From Sporosarcina sp. Marseille-Q4063 (GTDB taxonomy: Bacteria > Bacillota > Bacilli > Bacillales_A > Planococcaceae): DNA of 64,000 nt. The translations under genes and the position numbers were made by a program. The stretch covers positions 1,054,001 through 1,118,000 of the forward strand of contig NZ_CP070502.1 of NCBI RefSeq assembly GCF_018309085.1, in the 5' to 3' direction. Position 1 is the stretch's first letter, and every line of letters starts with the position of its first letter. A model generated the notes under the pieces. The model made no database searches. It was not told the DNA's origin and worked only from the letters and a program-made list of their open reading frames with translations. Of the stretch, positions 1 to 8,485 are shown piece after piece.

Positions 1-140
1 TTTTTATTCATGTATTTAGTCCTTCCTGTGAATTATTTACAAGATAAGAAGACTATCTATTAAATTTCACTCAAGTTATAAGTACCTAATTATACCACTT
101 TCAGCCGCTAAGTATAGTTCGGTTCATTCACTTAATAAAA

Positions 141-289
141 AGGTACCTGTGCACGGTGCAATTATGACAATTCACAACCTTAAATTAATATACAAAAGGG
201 ATATCGACAAAGCGTTACGCATTCGATATCCCCTTTTTTCTTTATGCAATTGTAGTGAATTAACTAAATCGTGTCTTGCACAGGTGCCT
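141..289. repeat. 150-bp palindromic repeat, copy 1
   Basis: An imperfect palindrome with ends AGGTACCTGTGC and CTTGCACAGGTGCCT. The centre is an inner inverted repeat built on GGGATATCG and CGATATCCCC. Closely related copies lie at 10562, 25306, 28469 and 29862. It has no convincing coding capacity. It behaves like a MITE or REP-type element; the mobilising enzyme is not in the window. Confidence 0.85.
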
Positions 290-326
290 CTAACAGGGCA
301 AAATTCAAACGAATATAGAACAAGAT

Positions 327-791
327 CTAGATAGTCGATATCCGTTTAATAACGAATACACTTTTTAAATAATAGCCTAAATAATAAGCAGCAAACATAA
401 GTGAAAAAGCGATTAAGCTCACTAACCAAATGCCCATACCCCCCGGAATTAAGAACGAAAATATGCTAACGACAGGGGCAGCAATATTAATCAACGGTAA
501 ATAATAATGCTGGGTAGCCAATCCAAATATATTAGCCCAATATTGATCTAATATAACTTCTTGATAGATGATAAAAAAGAGCATTAAGAGAGCGGGCAAA
601 TGCGCAATTACGGCAGACTTTAATGGTGTTTTTTCAAACTTATAGCTTATAAACCCAACCGTTATCCAAAAAGACAGAAATATAAATCCGATTAGTTTAA
701 AAGGCAAAACGTCATCTGGATTTTGCATCAGCCATGAATTCATGAAAAAACCCACCGCAAAAGGGATAAGCCCTAGTAAAAACAAAGTCAT
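327..791 (-). CDS. Small integral membrane protein, unknown function
   Basis: A protein of 154 residues, mostly hydrophobic, with about four to five predicted transmembrane segments and a short basic C-terminus. No enzymatic motif is visible and I do not recognise the family. The ATG start is preceded by GGGAGGT, but about 16 bases upstream, an unusually long spacer with an in-frame stop between, so no earlier start is possible. It heads away from repeat copy 1 and is followed upstream by other small envelope proteins. The role is unknown. Confidence 0.6.
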   Translation of the reverse strand: MTLFLLGLIPFAVGFFMNSWLMQNPDDVLPFKLIGFIFLSFWITVGFISYKFEKTPLKSAVIAHLPALLMLFFIIYQEVILDQYWANIFGLATQHYYLPLINIAAPVVSIFSFLIPGGMGIWLVSLIAFSLMFAAYYLGYYLKSVFVIKRISTI

Positions 792-853
792 TTTTTTAAT
801 AATAACTACCTCCCTATTTAAGTATCAATAATCACTATATTAAATTTGCCAAA

Positions 854-1165
854 TCATCTTAAGGTGTCATCGTGTCCTATTTGGTCTAATATCCAGTCAT
901 CATCCTTTTCTTTAGAATAACCGGTAAAATACGTTTTATTAACTTCAATGAGATTCCAGACCATTGGTTCTTCGACAATTATCATTACGTTCTCTTGATT
1001 TGTTTCATTGTTTGGGTCAAACGCTATTATCCATGCTTCTCTATAATCCTCCGAATACCCTTTTTCAACTACATACAAATAAGACGTCGTTGATGTATAG
1101 GGACATCCACAAGCTGCAATTACCAAAAGGAACAGGATCATCAATGAACTTAAAATCTTTTTCAT
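854..1165 (-). CDS. Small putative lipoprotein
   Basis: A protein of 103 residues starting MKKILSSLMILFLL, with a typical lipoprotein signal ending in the lipobox IAAC (cysteine near residue 19). The mature part is short and hydrophilic, with no known domain. The start is the ATG directly after a GGGGGAAG ribosome binding site; an upstream in-frame extension to 1201 has no such site. It was probably exported and anchored to the outer face of the membrane. The family is not recognised. Confidence 0.6.
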   Translation of the reverse strand: MKKILSSLMILFLLVIAACGCPYTSTTSYLYVVEKGYSEDYREAWIIAFDPNNETNQENVMIIVEEPMVWNLIEVNKTYFTGYSKEKDDDWILDQIGHDDTLR

Positions 1166-1212
1166 TTTTCTTCCCCCACAGTTGATTTTTCTCGACGCCA
1201 TTGATAATAAAA

Positions 1213-1563
1213 CTATCCAATATAATGAAGAATCAACTGATATAACGCGATAGAAAATCCTAGAATACTTGCTTTTACTTTGGCAGGATGGGATCTTTTA
1301 TTGCCATACAAATAAATGGACATAAATATAAAGCCTACCGGAAGCCATATTTCAAAGGCGCCATTCATTGTACTTTGAGAAAAAACCGGAGCAATATAAG
1401 CACTAATAAGAAAATAAAAGAAAATCGTAAAGCGCCGTGTTTCTAACTGTTTGCTCCACCTAACTAGAAGGATAATAATTATAATTGCGATAATCGTAAT
1501 GTGTAAATGAGGTAAATGAAGAGAAATACCGTTTCCTAATTCGTATTCCATCTTTCCCCGCAC
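1213..1563 (-). CDS. Small membrane protein, unknown function
   Basis: About 116 residues with three to four hydrophobic segments (an isoleucine-rich helix near residues 22-35, then helices near 45-60, 68-85 and 97-113). The start is either the GTG at 1563 or the ATG at 1551; neither has an ideally spaced ribosome binding site, since GGGGAAAG lies right against the ATG. No domain is recognised. It sits 48 bases upstream of the small lipoprotein gene on the same strand, so both may be cotranscribed. Confidence 0.5.
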   Translation of the reverse strand: MRGKMEYELGNGISLHLPHLHITIIAIIIIILLVRWSKQLETRRFTIFFYFLISAYIAPVFSQSTMNGAFEIWLPVGFIFMSIYLYGNKRSHPAKVKASILGFSIALYQLILHYIG

Positions 1564-1638
1564 CTCTCGTTCAACTACTTAACAATCTAACCAATTCTAG
1601 CGCAGCTGTGTTCATTTATCGCGCCCTTTACAGAAGAC

Positions 1639-2073
1639 TTAACCTTCACTAATGTCGTCTAACGCCTTCCGTATTTCTTTTTCAAATGGCACACTATCTG
1701 AATTTATATCTAGTTCATGCACATAAAAAATCAATATATTTCTCTTTTCGAACGTACTAGCAGATACCAGTTCCATTGTCGCAGTATTTTCGACAAACTC
1801 TTCGATACCCTTCTCACGTTCAATTTCTGTTTCGAATTCAAAAATAAAAAATGGTTTTTCGCTTAACTCATATGCTCTTGGTTTTACATTTCTTAGTTTT
1901 GACCCAAAGACGCTTTGCGGAAATTCAGCTTCCACCAAATTAACACCATTCTTTTGTAATGCTGTTACTACTTCTACTTCAGTAATATGGGAACTATCAT
2001 TTACTTGAACAGATTGGCAGGAAACTAGGAGCAACAGTAAACATAAACTAAAAATCCTTCTCAGTTCGTTCAC
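1639..2073 (-). CDS. Putative lipoprotein, unknown function
   Basis: A 144-residue protein with an N-terminal signal of basic residues, a leucine-rich core and the lipobox LVSC (cysteine at about residue 19), so it is probably a membrane-anchored exported protein. The mature domain is charged and mixed alpha/beta, with no motif I recognise. The start is GTG with GGATGGG closely upstream. The gene is in the same orientation as the two small envelope genes downstream of it, suggesting a small envelope-related group. Confidence 0.55.
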   Translation of the reverse strand: MNELRRIFSLCLLLLLVSCQSVQVNDSSHITEVEVVTALQKNGVNLVEAEFPQSVFGSKLRNVKPRAYELSEKPFFIFEFETEIEREKGIEEFVENTATMELVSASTFEKRNILIFYVHELDINSDSVPFEKEIRKALDDISEG

Positions 2074-2145
2074 CCCATCCGAAAATTATCCGTAAATTCG
2101 TACAGAAGGAAGGTAAAGTAGTTTCGTGCAAGACTATTTCACCAA

Positions 2146-2229
2146 TTAATTATCAGCATTAAAATGCTTAAGATAAGAAGGTAAGGAGATAATATGATTT
2201 TCCTTGTTGTGTCTTATGCTTCTTTTCAT
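2146..2229 (-). CDS. Possible very short ORF behind a strong ribosome binding site
   Basis: An AGGAGGGGG motif near 2242-2252 precedes two overlapping short frames: GTG at 2239 (23 codons, ending 2168) and ATG at 2229 (27 codons, ending 2146). Only the strength of the site makes this notable; there is no similarity to known peptides. The rest of the 632-base gap from 2074 to 2705 holds only a terminator-like hairpin near 2540. Confidence 0.2.
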   Translation of the reverse strand: MKRSIRHNKENHIISLPSYLKHFNADN

Positions 2230-2536
2230 AATTAATCACCATCCCCCTCCTACGAATTTTTTTGTACCCCACAAGCTAGTCAGTTTGTCGAATATAGATT
2301 ACACCAATAGTTTTCAGGCAATTACAACTAGCATAACATTTACAATTGAATAGACATATAGCTTTTTTCTTTAATCGTCTATTAACTTTTCGCGGTAATA
2401 AGCACATTTCCTTGGATTATACTAATTCATTGCTTTGAATAAAAACTTAAAGAACATAGTCTAAAGAATTTTCTTAAGTTATTATTTTTATAGTTAGTTC
2501 TCCACGATAAATATAAATAATCAACCGATGAAGCAC

Positions 2537-2587
2537 CTATCTAAAAAAAGCCGCTTGGAATATCAGTTAAAGTCGACTTTCCAAGCA
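2537..2587 (-). terminator. Intrinsic terminator downstream of the NERD gene
   Basis: Read on the minus strand, GCTTGGAA pairs with TTCCAAGC across a loop of about 20 bases and is followed by a run of seven T. It lies about 120 bases beyond the stop of the NERD-domain gene. A similar hairpin with the same GCCGCTT shoulder occurs at about 57388. Confidence 0.6.
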
Positions 2588-2705
2588 ACTTCTTATTTAT
2601 AGATGAAGGTTTATCAAGATGAATTACGCGGCATTCCGTCAACCAATCCAAATCCCATCTGAAGTGCTTACTAAACAGCACTCACCCCTACCCGCTCGCC
2701 CTATT

Positions 2706-3416
2706 TCACAATTTGCCGTTAAACCTACACTTCGGATAATTACTGCAACCTAAAAAATTACCATACGGACCTGTCCGATTTACCAGCTGACCCGAACAAT
2801 AAGGGCATATCCTTTTCGCAATTGCATCATTTATATTGTTCTTTTTGTTTCGGATATTTATAATATGTTCGGAACTTAATGCCTTGTTGTTTTGTTGTTG
2901 AATGCGCTCCGTAATACTTACAATCTCTGAATGCGAAAGGACAGGCGCTTTCATAGATTTGATAATGGGATTTACTCGATGGGTATAAACGACATAAACA
3001 TGACTTGAATGTATTTGAATTTCTTTCAAAGTGGCTTTAGGAGAAAAGTTTATGATTGAAATAAATGGGATATTCTTATATTCGGGCAACATACCTTTCA
3101 AAGCCCTAATATGACCTTGATTTTGTTTGATCGGATTATAGAATTGTTGTCTTTTTTTATAGATAACTTGGGTCCACTGCCGGTCTATTTCATTACCATA
3201 AATCCACCCCTGATAATTTTTCGTTTCAACAACAAAAATTCCATAGATGGAGACAATAATATGGTCAATTTGTGTTGTTTTCCCTTGCGAATTTTGTAAC
3301 GTAATATTGTGCAGAACTTTATATTCATTAGTATCCAGTCCCATAAAAAAAAGACGTGAAACACCCTCACCGATCACGCCTTTTATATTCGCCTTTGTAA
3401 ATCTTTCGAAAAACAT
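2706..3416 (-). CDS. NERD-domain nuclease-related protein with C-terminal zinc finger
   Basis: A protein of 236 residues. Residues about 12-120 match the nuclease-related domain (NERD): QIDHIIVSIYGIFVVETKNY contains the conserved D...E.K core of that PD-(D/E)xK-like fold. The C-terminus has a topoisomerase-type C4 zinc ribbon (CPYC near 206 followed by GCSNYPKC), suggesting nucleic acid binding. NERD proteins are inferred to act on DNA, and many sit in accessory regions. The ATG start follows AAGGGGAG. It is a single-gene unit, ending before a terminator. Substrate and role are unproven. Confidence 0.82.
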   Translation of the reverse strand: MFFERFTKANIKGVIGEGVSRLFFMGLDTNEYKVLHNITLQNSQGKTTQIDHIIVSIYGIFVVETKNYQGWIYGNEIDRQWTQVIYKKRQQFYNPIKQNQGHIRALKGMLPEYKNIPFISIINFSPKATLKEIQIHSSHVYVVYTHRVNPIIKSMKAPVLSHSEIVSITERIQQQNNKALSSEHIINIRNKKNNINDAIAKRICPYCSGQLVNRTGPYGNFLGCSNYPKCRFNGKL

Positions 3417-3466
3417 AATACTCCCCTTCTTTCCTTTACCACTTTCTTATCATTTAAATCAACGTT

Positions 3467-3505
3467 AGAAAAAAGGTTTTACCCATATCGCGTAAAACCT
3501 TTTAC
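3467..3505 (-). terminator. Intrinsic terminator after the SDR remnant
   Basis: On the minus strand AAAAGGTTTTAC pairs with GTAAAACCTTTT across a short loop, followed by T residues. It lies just past the stop of the truncated SDR fragment and would end any transcript from it or from the HD/helicase operon upstream. Confidence 0.65.
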
Positions 3506-3533
3506 AATCTAATTTTTATCACATAAATTTATG

Positions 3534-3605
3534 TTAAACAATCGCATAGCCAATCCCCGATGCGCCACCAGTAACAATCGCTACTTTATCTGATAGATTT
3601 GTCAT
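3534..3605 (-). pseudogene. N-terminal fragment of a short-chain dehydrogenase/reductase
   Basis: An ATG behind a good GGGAGG site opens a frame of only 23 codons, reading a beta-strand plus the SDR cofactor motif TGGASGIG, then stopping. The start, ribosome binding site and downstream terminator survive while the remaining roughly 220 codons are gone. This is the scar of an internal deletion in an SDR gene. It could still be translated into a short peptide, but a function is unlikely. Confidence 0.7.
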
Positions 3606-3703
3606 AAAATTAGAACCTCCCGTTATTCTGAAAACGTATTCACTAATTAAGTTCTACAAAAAAAACGTGAAACCTTCTTTTTGACGATTTTCTGGCATGT
3701 CGA

Positions 3704-4249
3704 TTAGATTTCTCCAAATACCTCTAATACTTCCCTTTCCAATTCCCCGATCAAGCCAAATTCACTTTTTCGCGGCAAGAGTGTTTTTACAATACTACTG
3801 TAGTACCAGTGCTGGTCGACTTTACCGCGGTTGAATCGATTCCAAACATCATCGCCATAGCTTTCAATGTCAGCTCGAATGGATTTGATATTATGTAACT
3901 TATCAGCTGTGATAACCTGTATTTCTTCCAAACCAGCACGACTTAATTGATCAATCATTTGTTGTTTGCGTTCAAACCACGCTAAACTTTTATCTTCTTC
4001 CGACGCAGCAAGAACGAGTTCAGCCACACGTGGTCCGAAATGCTCGGCTAACTCCTCAAAAGTAACGGGCGTATCTTCCAACGTGTCATGTAATATTCCT
4101 GCCGCGACTACTTCATCGGTACACTGCAACTTTTGAAGACACATCCCTACCGCAAATGGATGGGTAATATACGGCGTATTTGTTCCTTTACGCATCTGCC
4201 CAGCATGTGCGATTGCGGCGAAATTAATTGCTTTTTCAATGATATTCAT
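3704..4249 (-). CDS. HD-domain phosphohydrolase, SpoT/MESH1-like
   Basis: A 181-residue single-domain protein with the layout of the hydrolase half of RelA/SpoT: HAGQ near residue 15, THPFAV near 28, HDTLED near 54 and a later DKLHN motif, which together make the metal-binding HD site. Such small proteins hydrolyse (p)ppGpp or related nucleotides and are called small alarmone hydrolases when active on them. The ATG follows AAGGGGGT. The gene starts 17 bases after the helicase gene and is probably cotranscribed with it. Substrate is inferred from the family only. Confidence 0.85.
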   Translation of the reverse strand: MNIIEKAINFAAIAHAGQMRKGTNTPYITHPFAVGMCLQKLQCTDEVVAAGILHDTLEDTPVTFEELAEHFGPRVAELVLAASEEDKSLAWFERKQQMIDQLSRAGLEEIQVITADKLHNIKSIRADIESYGDDVWNRFNRGKVDQHWYYSSIVKTLLPRKSEFGLIGELEREVLEVFGEI

Positions 4250-4266
4250 GAAAGGACCCCCTTAAT

Positions 4267-6756
4267 TTAACTCTTTATAATTTCCATCAACATATTGATC
4301 AGTTTTTCTTTTTCACCGCTTTCATTCGTCGCAACCCTTAATAATGGCAGATTATTCTTCGAAAATATACTGTTTTTCAACGCATCTCGATTTTCCTGTT
4401 TTTCATCATTCCGATGAAACATAACGCCGTCAACTTCAATGGCCAATAAAGCTTCTTTATCCAATCTATTAAAAATCAAAAAGTCTACATGTGACCATGG
4501 GTTTTCAGCGAATTTCCGTTCCTCCTCAGTAAGATTCGAGAAGTTTCTAAACAAAGAATTAAGCGGAATATGCATCACACATTTGAACGACCTGAATTCG
4601 GGTAGTGACAAGACTTCCTTAATAACAGCGTACATTAAGTTTTCAGACTCAAACTCAGAGACATTTTCTTTTGTAGTCCTATACTTCAACAATGCGCTCG
4701 AATACTCCGTATATAATAAATCAAATACCGAAACCTTTTGACTTTCAATAACATTGGAAAACGAATTATATTCAACATAACGAATCAAATCACCTAAATA
4801 GGAACCTTGTTGTTTAAATAACCGATCTGATGTCACGATAATCAATTCATCAACTGCTCTTGATACTGCTACATTAATCAAGTTTGCATCGTCGATAAAT
4901 GGTGTAATGTCATTCGCAACTGTTGTAAATATAATCGTTTTCTTTTCTCGTCCCTGAAATCTATGGACTGTGTCCACTTCTAATGCTGGATATTGAATAT
5001 ATTTTTTTGTTTCTTTGACATGCATTCTAAAGGGCGATATAACGCCTACCCCGCTACAACTCCCATACCTTGAAAGATCAGCATGAAGAATCTCATCCCG
5101 CACCACTTCGATTTGACGCACATTATACCACCCTATTTCCCTGCCCGTATTATTTCTTCTGGCATGGTTACCGGGGGCAGTTTTGTAAATCTTTAGGGGT
5201 TGGTCGTCAACATCTTCTTCAGTCATCACGATAAGTTGATTATCATAAAATCTTTCATTGCAAAACCCGATGATTTTCGGATGGCAGCGATAATGTTCGC
5301 TTAATAAAGTTACAGGCAACGATTCCTTGTAGAGTGCCATGAACGAAGAGATGATACTGTATTCACTATAATTGTACGCATTGTTTATTCCCGTATTGGC
5401 AAATAAATCATCGCTAATCTCCTCAATTTCCGTAGGCACAATATGAGGCAACTGCTTAACATCACCGACAATAACAATATTTTTACAACAAGCGAGTGCC
5501 AGTGAACCCGTTACTAGGTCGACCTGTGAAGCTTCATCGATAATGAGGTAATCAAATAAGAAACCATCCGGAATGCTCGTTAAAATTGAATGGGTAGTAC
5601 TTAATACAACGGGATACTCTTTAACAAAATCTTGAAATTTATATTTATAGTTGCCAATAGAATACTTTCCTTTTTTCCGAATTAAATTAGCAAACTTTTG
5701 GTTTAACGTTCCTTTAAATAAACGCGAGGATATTTCTTCATACTCCTCTAATAGCGCCTGATAACTTTTGTTTTCCAATCTATTTTCCAATACATTTATT
5801 TTACTTTTTCTATTTTCAATACTTTTTATGTAATAATCCTTTTTTAAAGAATTAATAATATGAGTCCGACTTTTCGTAATGACTCTTTGTTTATATACAC
5901 CATATTGTATAAAAAGTTTTACCTTAGACATAAATCCAGTGGGTTTACCAGAAGGATTAATGCCTTCGAGCTGGGTAATAAAATTTATAATACGTTGACT
6001 AGACCATTTCTTATAAAATGAATACTTTTTCACATCTATGTACGCGTCTTTAAATTCTTTTTCAAAATACCTTTGTTCAACCTGTAATTTAGCTAACTCC
6101 TCTTTAAGTTTAGCCATTTCCCTTTGATCTTCTAATAAAACTGTAAGCTCATCTGAAATCATTTGAAGATGAGTGACACTGCTTACTCTTTCATCATCTT
6201 CTAGTTTCCATCCAATCATATCCGGAACTTCTGGTTGGTATTTTTCAAAGAAGTCCTTTCTATTTTGATAATTGCCTAAAAGTGATGTCATGAAGCCAAA
6301 GTTGTATTCTTCAAGTTTTTCTTGTACATTTTCAGTTGCAGAATTATTACCTGAAACTATGGCAACTGACTGCCCTTTTGCGACAACATTCGCGATAACA
6401 TTAAGGATTGTTTGCGTCTTCCCAGTTCCAGGCGGCCCTTCTATTACGCTTATTGAATTTTCCACTGCCTTTTTAACGGCTTCTTTTTGACTTAAATTAA
6501 CCCCAAAAGGAAATATGAGCGGATCTTCATATTTTTCGTTCGTTATTTTTGTCTCTGACAAGTAATGAGCTAAAACGCTATTTCTATTTGGCTTGCCTAA
6601 CTTTTCGTATTGATTCAATAGAATAGATTTTCCGTTGTTCTTAAAACCGATATGTGCGGATAATTCTTGTAAATAATTGATGACATCTCTTGATTGATTA
6701 ATCTCTCTAGATACAGCTAGCGGTCCTTCTTTTTTCCCCCTATAAGTTACCACCAC
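4267..6756 (-). CDS. SF1 (Upf1-like) helicase with C-terminal DUF2726
   Basis: A protein of 829 residues. The Walker A motif GPPGTGKT is at about 107-114, and the split AAA_11/AAA_12 helicase core includes a DEAS Walker B, an SEHYRCHP motif and VDTVHRFQGRE near the end of the core. A long charged insertion lies between the two halves. The last 100 or so residues match DUF2726, a restriction-endonuclease-like fold (AIEVDGVMFH, then a late RVA motif). Start is GTG behind GGGGGAGG. The N-terminus ahead of Walker A looks short for this family and may be a truncation. Function could be nucleic acid repair or phage defence; unproven. Confidence 0.85.
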   Translation of the reverse strand: MVVTYRGKKEGPLAVSREINQSRDVINYLQELSAHIGFKNNGKSILLNQYEKLGKPNRNSVLAHYLSETKITNEKYEDPLIFPFGVNLSQKEAVKKAVENSISVIEGPPGTGKTQTILNVIANVVAKGQSVAIVSGNNSATENVQEKLEEYNFGFMTSLLGNYQNRKDFFEKYQPEVPDMIGWKLEDDERVSSVTHLQMISDELTVLLEDQREMAKLKEELAKLQVEQRYFEKEFKDAYIDVKKYSFYKKWSSQRIINFITQLEGINPSGKPTGFMSKVKLFIQYGVYKQRVITKSRTHIINSLKKDYYIKSIENRKSKINVLENRLENKSYQALLEEYEEISSRLFKGTLNQKFANLIRKKGKYSIGNYKYKFQDFVKEYPVVLSTTHSILTSIPDGFLFDYLIIDEASQVDLVTGSLALACCKNIVIVGDVKQLPHIVPTEIEEISDDLFANTGINNAYNYSEYSIISSFMALYKESLPVTLLSEHYRCHPKIIGFCNERFYDNQLIVMTEEDVDDQPLKIYKTAPGNHARRNNTGREIGWYNVRQIEVVRDEILHADLSRYGSCSGVGVISPFRMHVKETKKYIQYPALEVDTVHRFQGREKKTIIFTTVANDITPFIDDANLINVAVSRAVDELIIVTSDRLFKQQGSYLGDLIRYVEYNSFSNVIESQKVSVFDLLYTEYSSALLKYRTTKENVSEFESENLMYAVIKEVLSLPEFRSFKCVMHIPLNSLFRNFSNLTEEERKFAENPWSHVDFLIFNRLDKEALLAIEVDGVMFHRNDEKQENRDALKNSIFSKNNLPLLRVATNESGEKEKLINMLMEIIKS

Positions 6757-6935
6757 TCAATCCTCCCCCGACGGTCACTTTTCTTGGATTATACTTCCAG
6801 AAAAAGCTTATACAATATTATTTTAACACAACTACAAATGAATCCACTCACGCAATCCGAAGAAGATATTGTTGCCTACTCTTTAATTACAGAATGTTTC
6901 GTGAACAGCGGTGTGAGTCCTGATACATCATTAGA

Positions 6936-6979
6936 TAAAAAAACCTGATTCCTGCTGTTTTAGCGAAGAATCAGGTTTT
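6936..6979 (-). terminator. Intrinsic terminator after msrA
   Basis: AAACCTGATTC pairs with GAATCAGGTTT; on the minus strand the stem is followed by seven T. It lies 14 bases past the msrA stop. The T-rich other side makes it potentially bidirectional. Confidence 0.8.
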
Positions 6980-6992
6980 CGATTTTACATAA

Positions 6993-7463
6993 TCATTTAT
7001 ATCTACTTAATATTTCTTCTGGAATATGACAATAATCATTTGGATATCTAGCTAACCTATCTTGATGTTCTTCTGCACTTCTCACATAGTTTTTAAGAGG
7101 TAATACTTCAACAACTATACGGTCATAATCAATTCTCTCACGAATAAACGCTTTCGCCTCTTTTAAGTGTTCCGGCTTATCACTATATATGCCTGTTCTA
7201 TATTTCTCGCCAACATCCTGCCCTTGTTTATTCAAACTGTATGGATCAATGACTTCAAAAAAATACCCCATTAATTCCCTGATTGTTACAACCGTCGGAT
7301 CAAATCCCGTTTTTACACATTCGGCGTACCCATCATAATCACCCTCCAGTGTATGACTTGTACCATTAGCTCTTCCTGCTTCTGTATGTATAACGCCAGG
7401 CAAAGTTTTTATAAAAGCTTGTACGCCCCATAAACAGCCACCTGCAAAATATACGACTTCCAT
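6993..7463 (-). CDS. msrA: Peptide methionine sulfoxide reductase MsrA, divergent
   Basis: About 156 residues. It reduces the S-epimer of methionine sulfoxide in proteins. The family active site GCFWG appears as GCLWG with the catalytic cysteine at residue 10, and the C-terminal YCHIPEEI segment is conserved, but the usual GYAGG stretch has become EAGRANG, so this is a divergent MsrA. The start is the ATG at 7463 with GGTGGAG upstream; a longer frame would overlap the deaminase. It follows the deaminase by 13 bases and shares its transcript and terminator. Confidence 0.82.
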   Translation of the reverse strand: MEVVYFAGGCLWGVQAFIKTLPGVIHTEAGRANGTSHTLEGDYDGYAECVKTGFDPTVVTIRELMGYFFEVIDPYSLNKQGQDVGEKYRTGIYSDKPEHLKEAKAFIRERIDYDRIVVEVLPLKNYVRSAEEHQDRLARYPNDYCHIPEEILSRYK

Positions 7464-7476
7464 ATCGCACTCCACC

Positions 7477-7965
7477 TTAACGTTTCTCCGCATAAAACTG
7501 ACGGTGGAGTTCGCGCATTTGCTCCGCAAGTTCAGGAACAGGGCCGTCTACTGGAGTATCACGAATAACATCTTGAATCGGAAGATTACGAACGCGCGAT
7601 TGCGATACATTAACCTCCATTTCGCTCAACCACTGTACCAGTTGCTTGGACGAGCTGACATAAACAATTCGACCCAAACCTACCCAACCGTGGGCTGCAG
7701 CGCACATAGGGCAATGTTCACCCGAAGTATATACTATCGCCTTCTCTCTATCTTCCAACGTCATATTCTCGGCTGCCCAGCGCGCCAAAGCAAATTCCGG
7801 GTGTTGGGTGTGATCACCACCTCCAACGTGGTTACGGTCTTCCGCAAGCACCTCTCCGCCCGCTGACACCAGTACTGAACCAAATGGCTCGTCACCTTTT
7901 TCTAGAGCAACCTTCGCTAGTTCGATGCAACGTCGTAGATGCTTCAAATCTGTATCATTTATCAT
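7477..7965 (-). CDS. Nucleoside/guanine deaminase (CMP/dCMP deaminase fold)
   Basis: A 162-residue zinc-dependent deaminase. The zinc site is HPE at residues 55-57 and CPMC at 85-88, with the glutamate as proton shuttle. The length and the sequence around TSGEHCPMC fit the guanine deaminase/tRNA-specific adenosine deaminase superfamily, but the substrate cannot be fixed from sequence. The ATG at 7965 follows AGGAGG; an upstream in-frame extension lacks a site. It is the first gene of a two-gene unit with msrA. Confidence 0.85.
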   Translation of the reverse strand: MINDTDLKHLRRCIELAKVALEKGDEPFGSVLVSAGGEVLAEDRNHVGGGDHTQHPEFALARWAAENMTLEDREKAIVYTSGEHCPMCAAAHGWVGLGRIVYVSSSKQLVQWLSEMEVNVSQSRVRNLPIQDVIRDTPVDGPVPELAEQMRELHRQFYAEKR

Positions 7966-8189
7966 AATGAATCCTCCTAGTACTTTATTATTTTTCAGGT
8001 CGACAATCATGGCAAATGAATCTTATTGAAAAGTCAATGAAGTTTATATAACTAGTATAACATTAGAATTAAAAAGTTTTTGGAGCGTCGTGCAAAATAA
8101 CAGAGGCACTCTATTTCACTTGCAATTTTACGAGATCACATGTACAGTCATAGTAATTGAACATTATCTTATTTCAAACTTGAAATAAG

Positions 8190-8356
8190 GATAGAGGCGC
8201 AAAAACCATCAGTACACAACTTGAGGATAATAGGATCCTATGAAGGTTGCGGAAAGGGGAATTTGCCGAAGTGGAGAGAACCTTATTGTCTCGAAGCTGG
8301 TTCTGGGTTGAATAAGTCCAGGATTGTCATATAGGAAACTATATGGAGGGCTATCT
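8190..8356 (+). promoter_or_regulatory. Lysine riboswitch (L box)
   Basis: The leader carries the conserved L-box blocks in order: AGAGGCGC, GGAAAGGGGAATTTGCCGAAG, CTGGTTCTGGG, and GGAGGGCTATC, the last pairing with GATAG to close helix P1. It is followed by an intrinsic terminator and then dapA, the first enzyme committed to diaminopimelate and lysine. Lysine binding is expected to stop transcription. Confidence 0.95.
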
Positions 8357-8385
8357 CATGCGAAGAAATAGATTATTATTTCAGA

Positions 8386-8415
8386 GCAACAACGAGCCCT
8401 CGTTGTTGCTTTTTT
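8386..8415 (+). terminator. Riboswitch-controlled terminator of the lysine leader
   Basis: GCAACAACGAG pairs with CTCGTTGTTGC and is followed by six T, directly between the L box and dapA. It is the expression platform of the lysine riboswitch. Confidence 0.9.
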
Positions 8416-8485
8416 GCATTCATTTACAAAATGCCCTTCTCCCTTTGTTTGATTAACAAAATAATTGATAGGAAGTGGAGAACGA

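Noticed and set aside
149..334. 61-codon open frame on the plus strand
   Set aside because: It lies inside the 150-bp palindromic repeat and has no ribosome binding site.
6837..6947. 36-codon plus frame before the msrA terminator
   Set aside because: No ribosome binding site, and it runs into the terminator; more likely chance.
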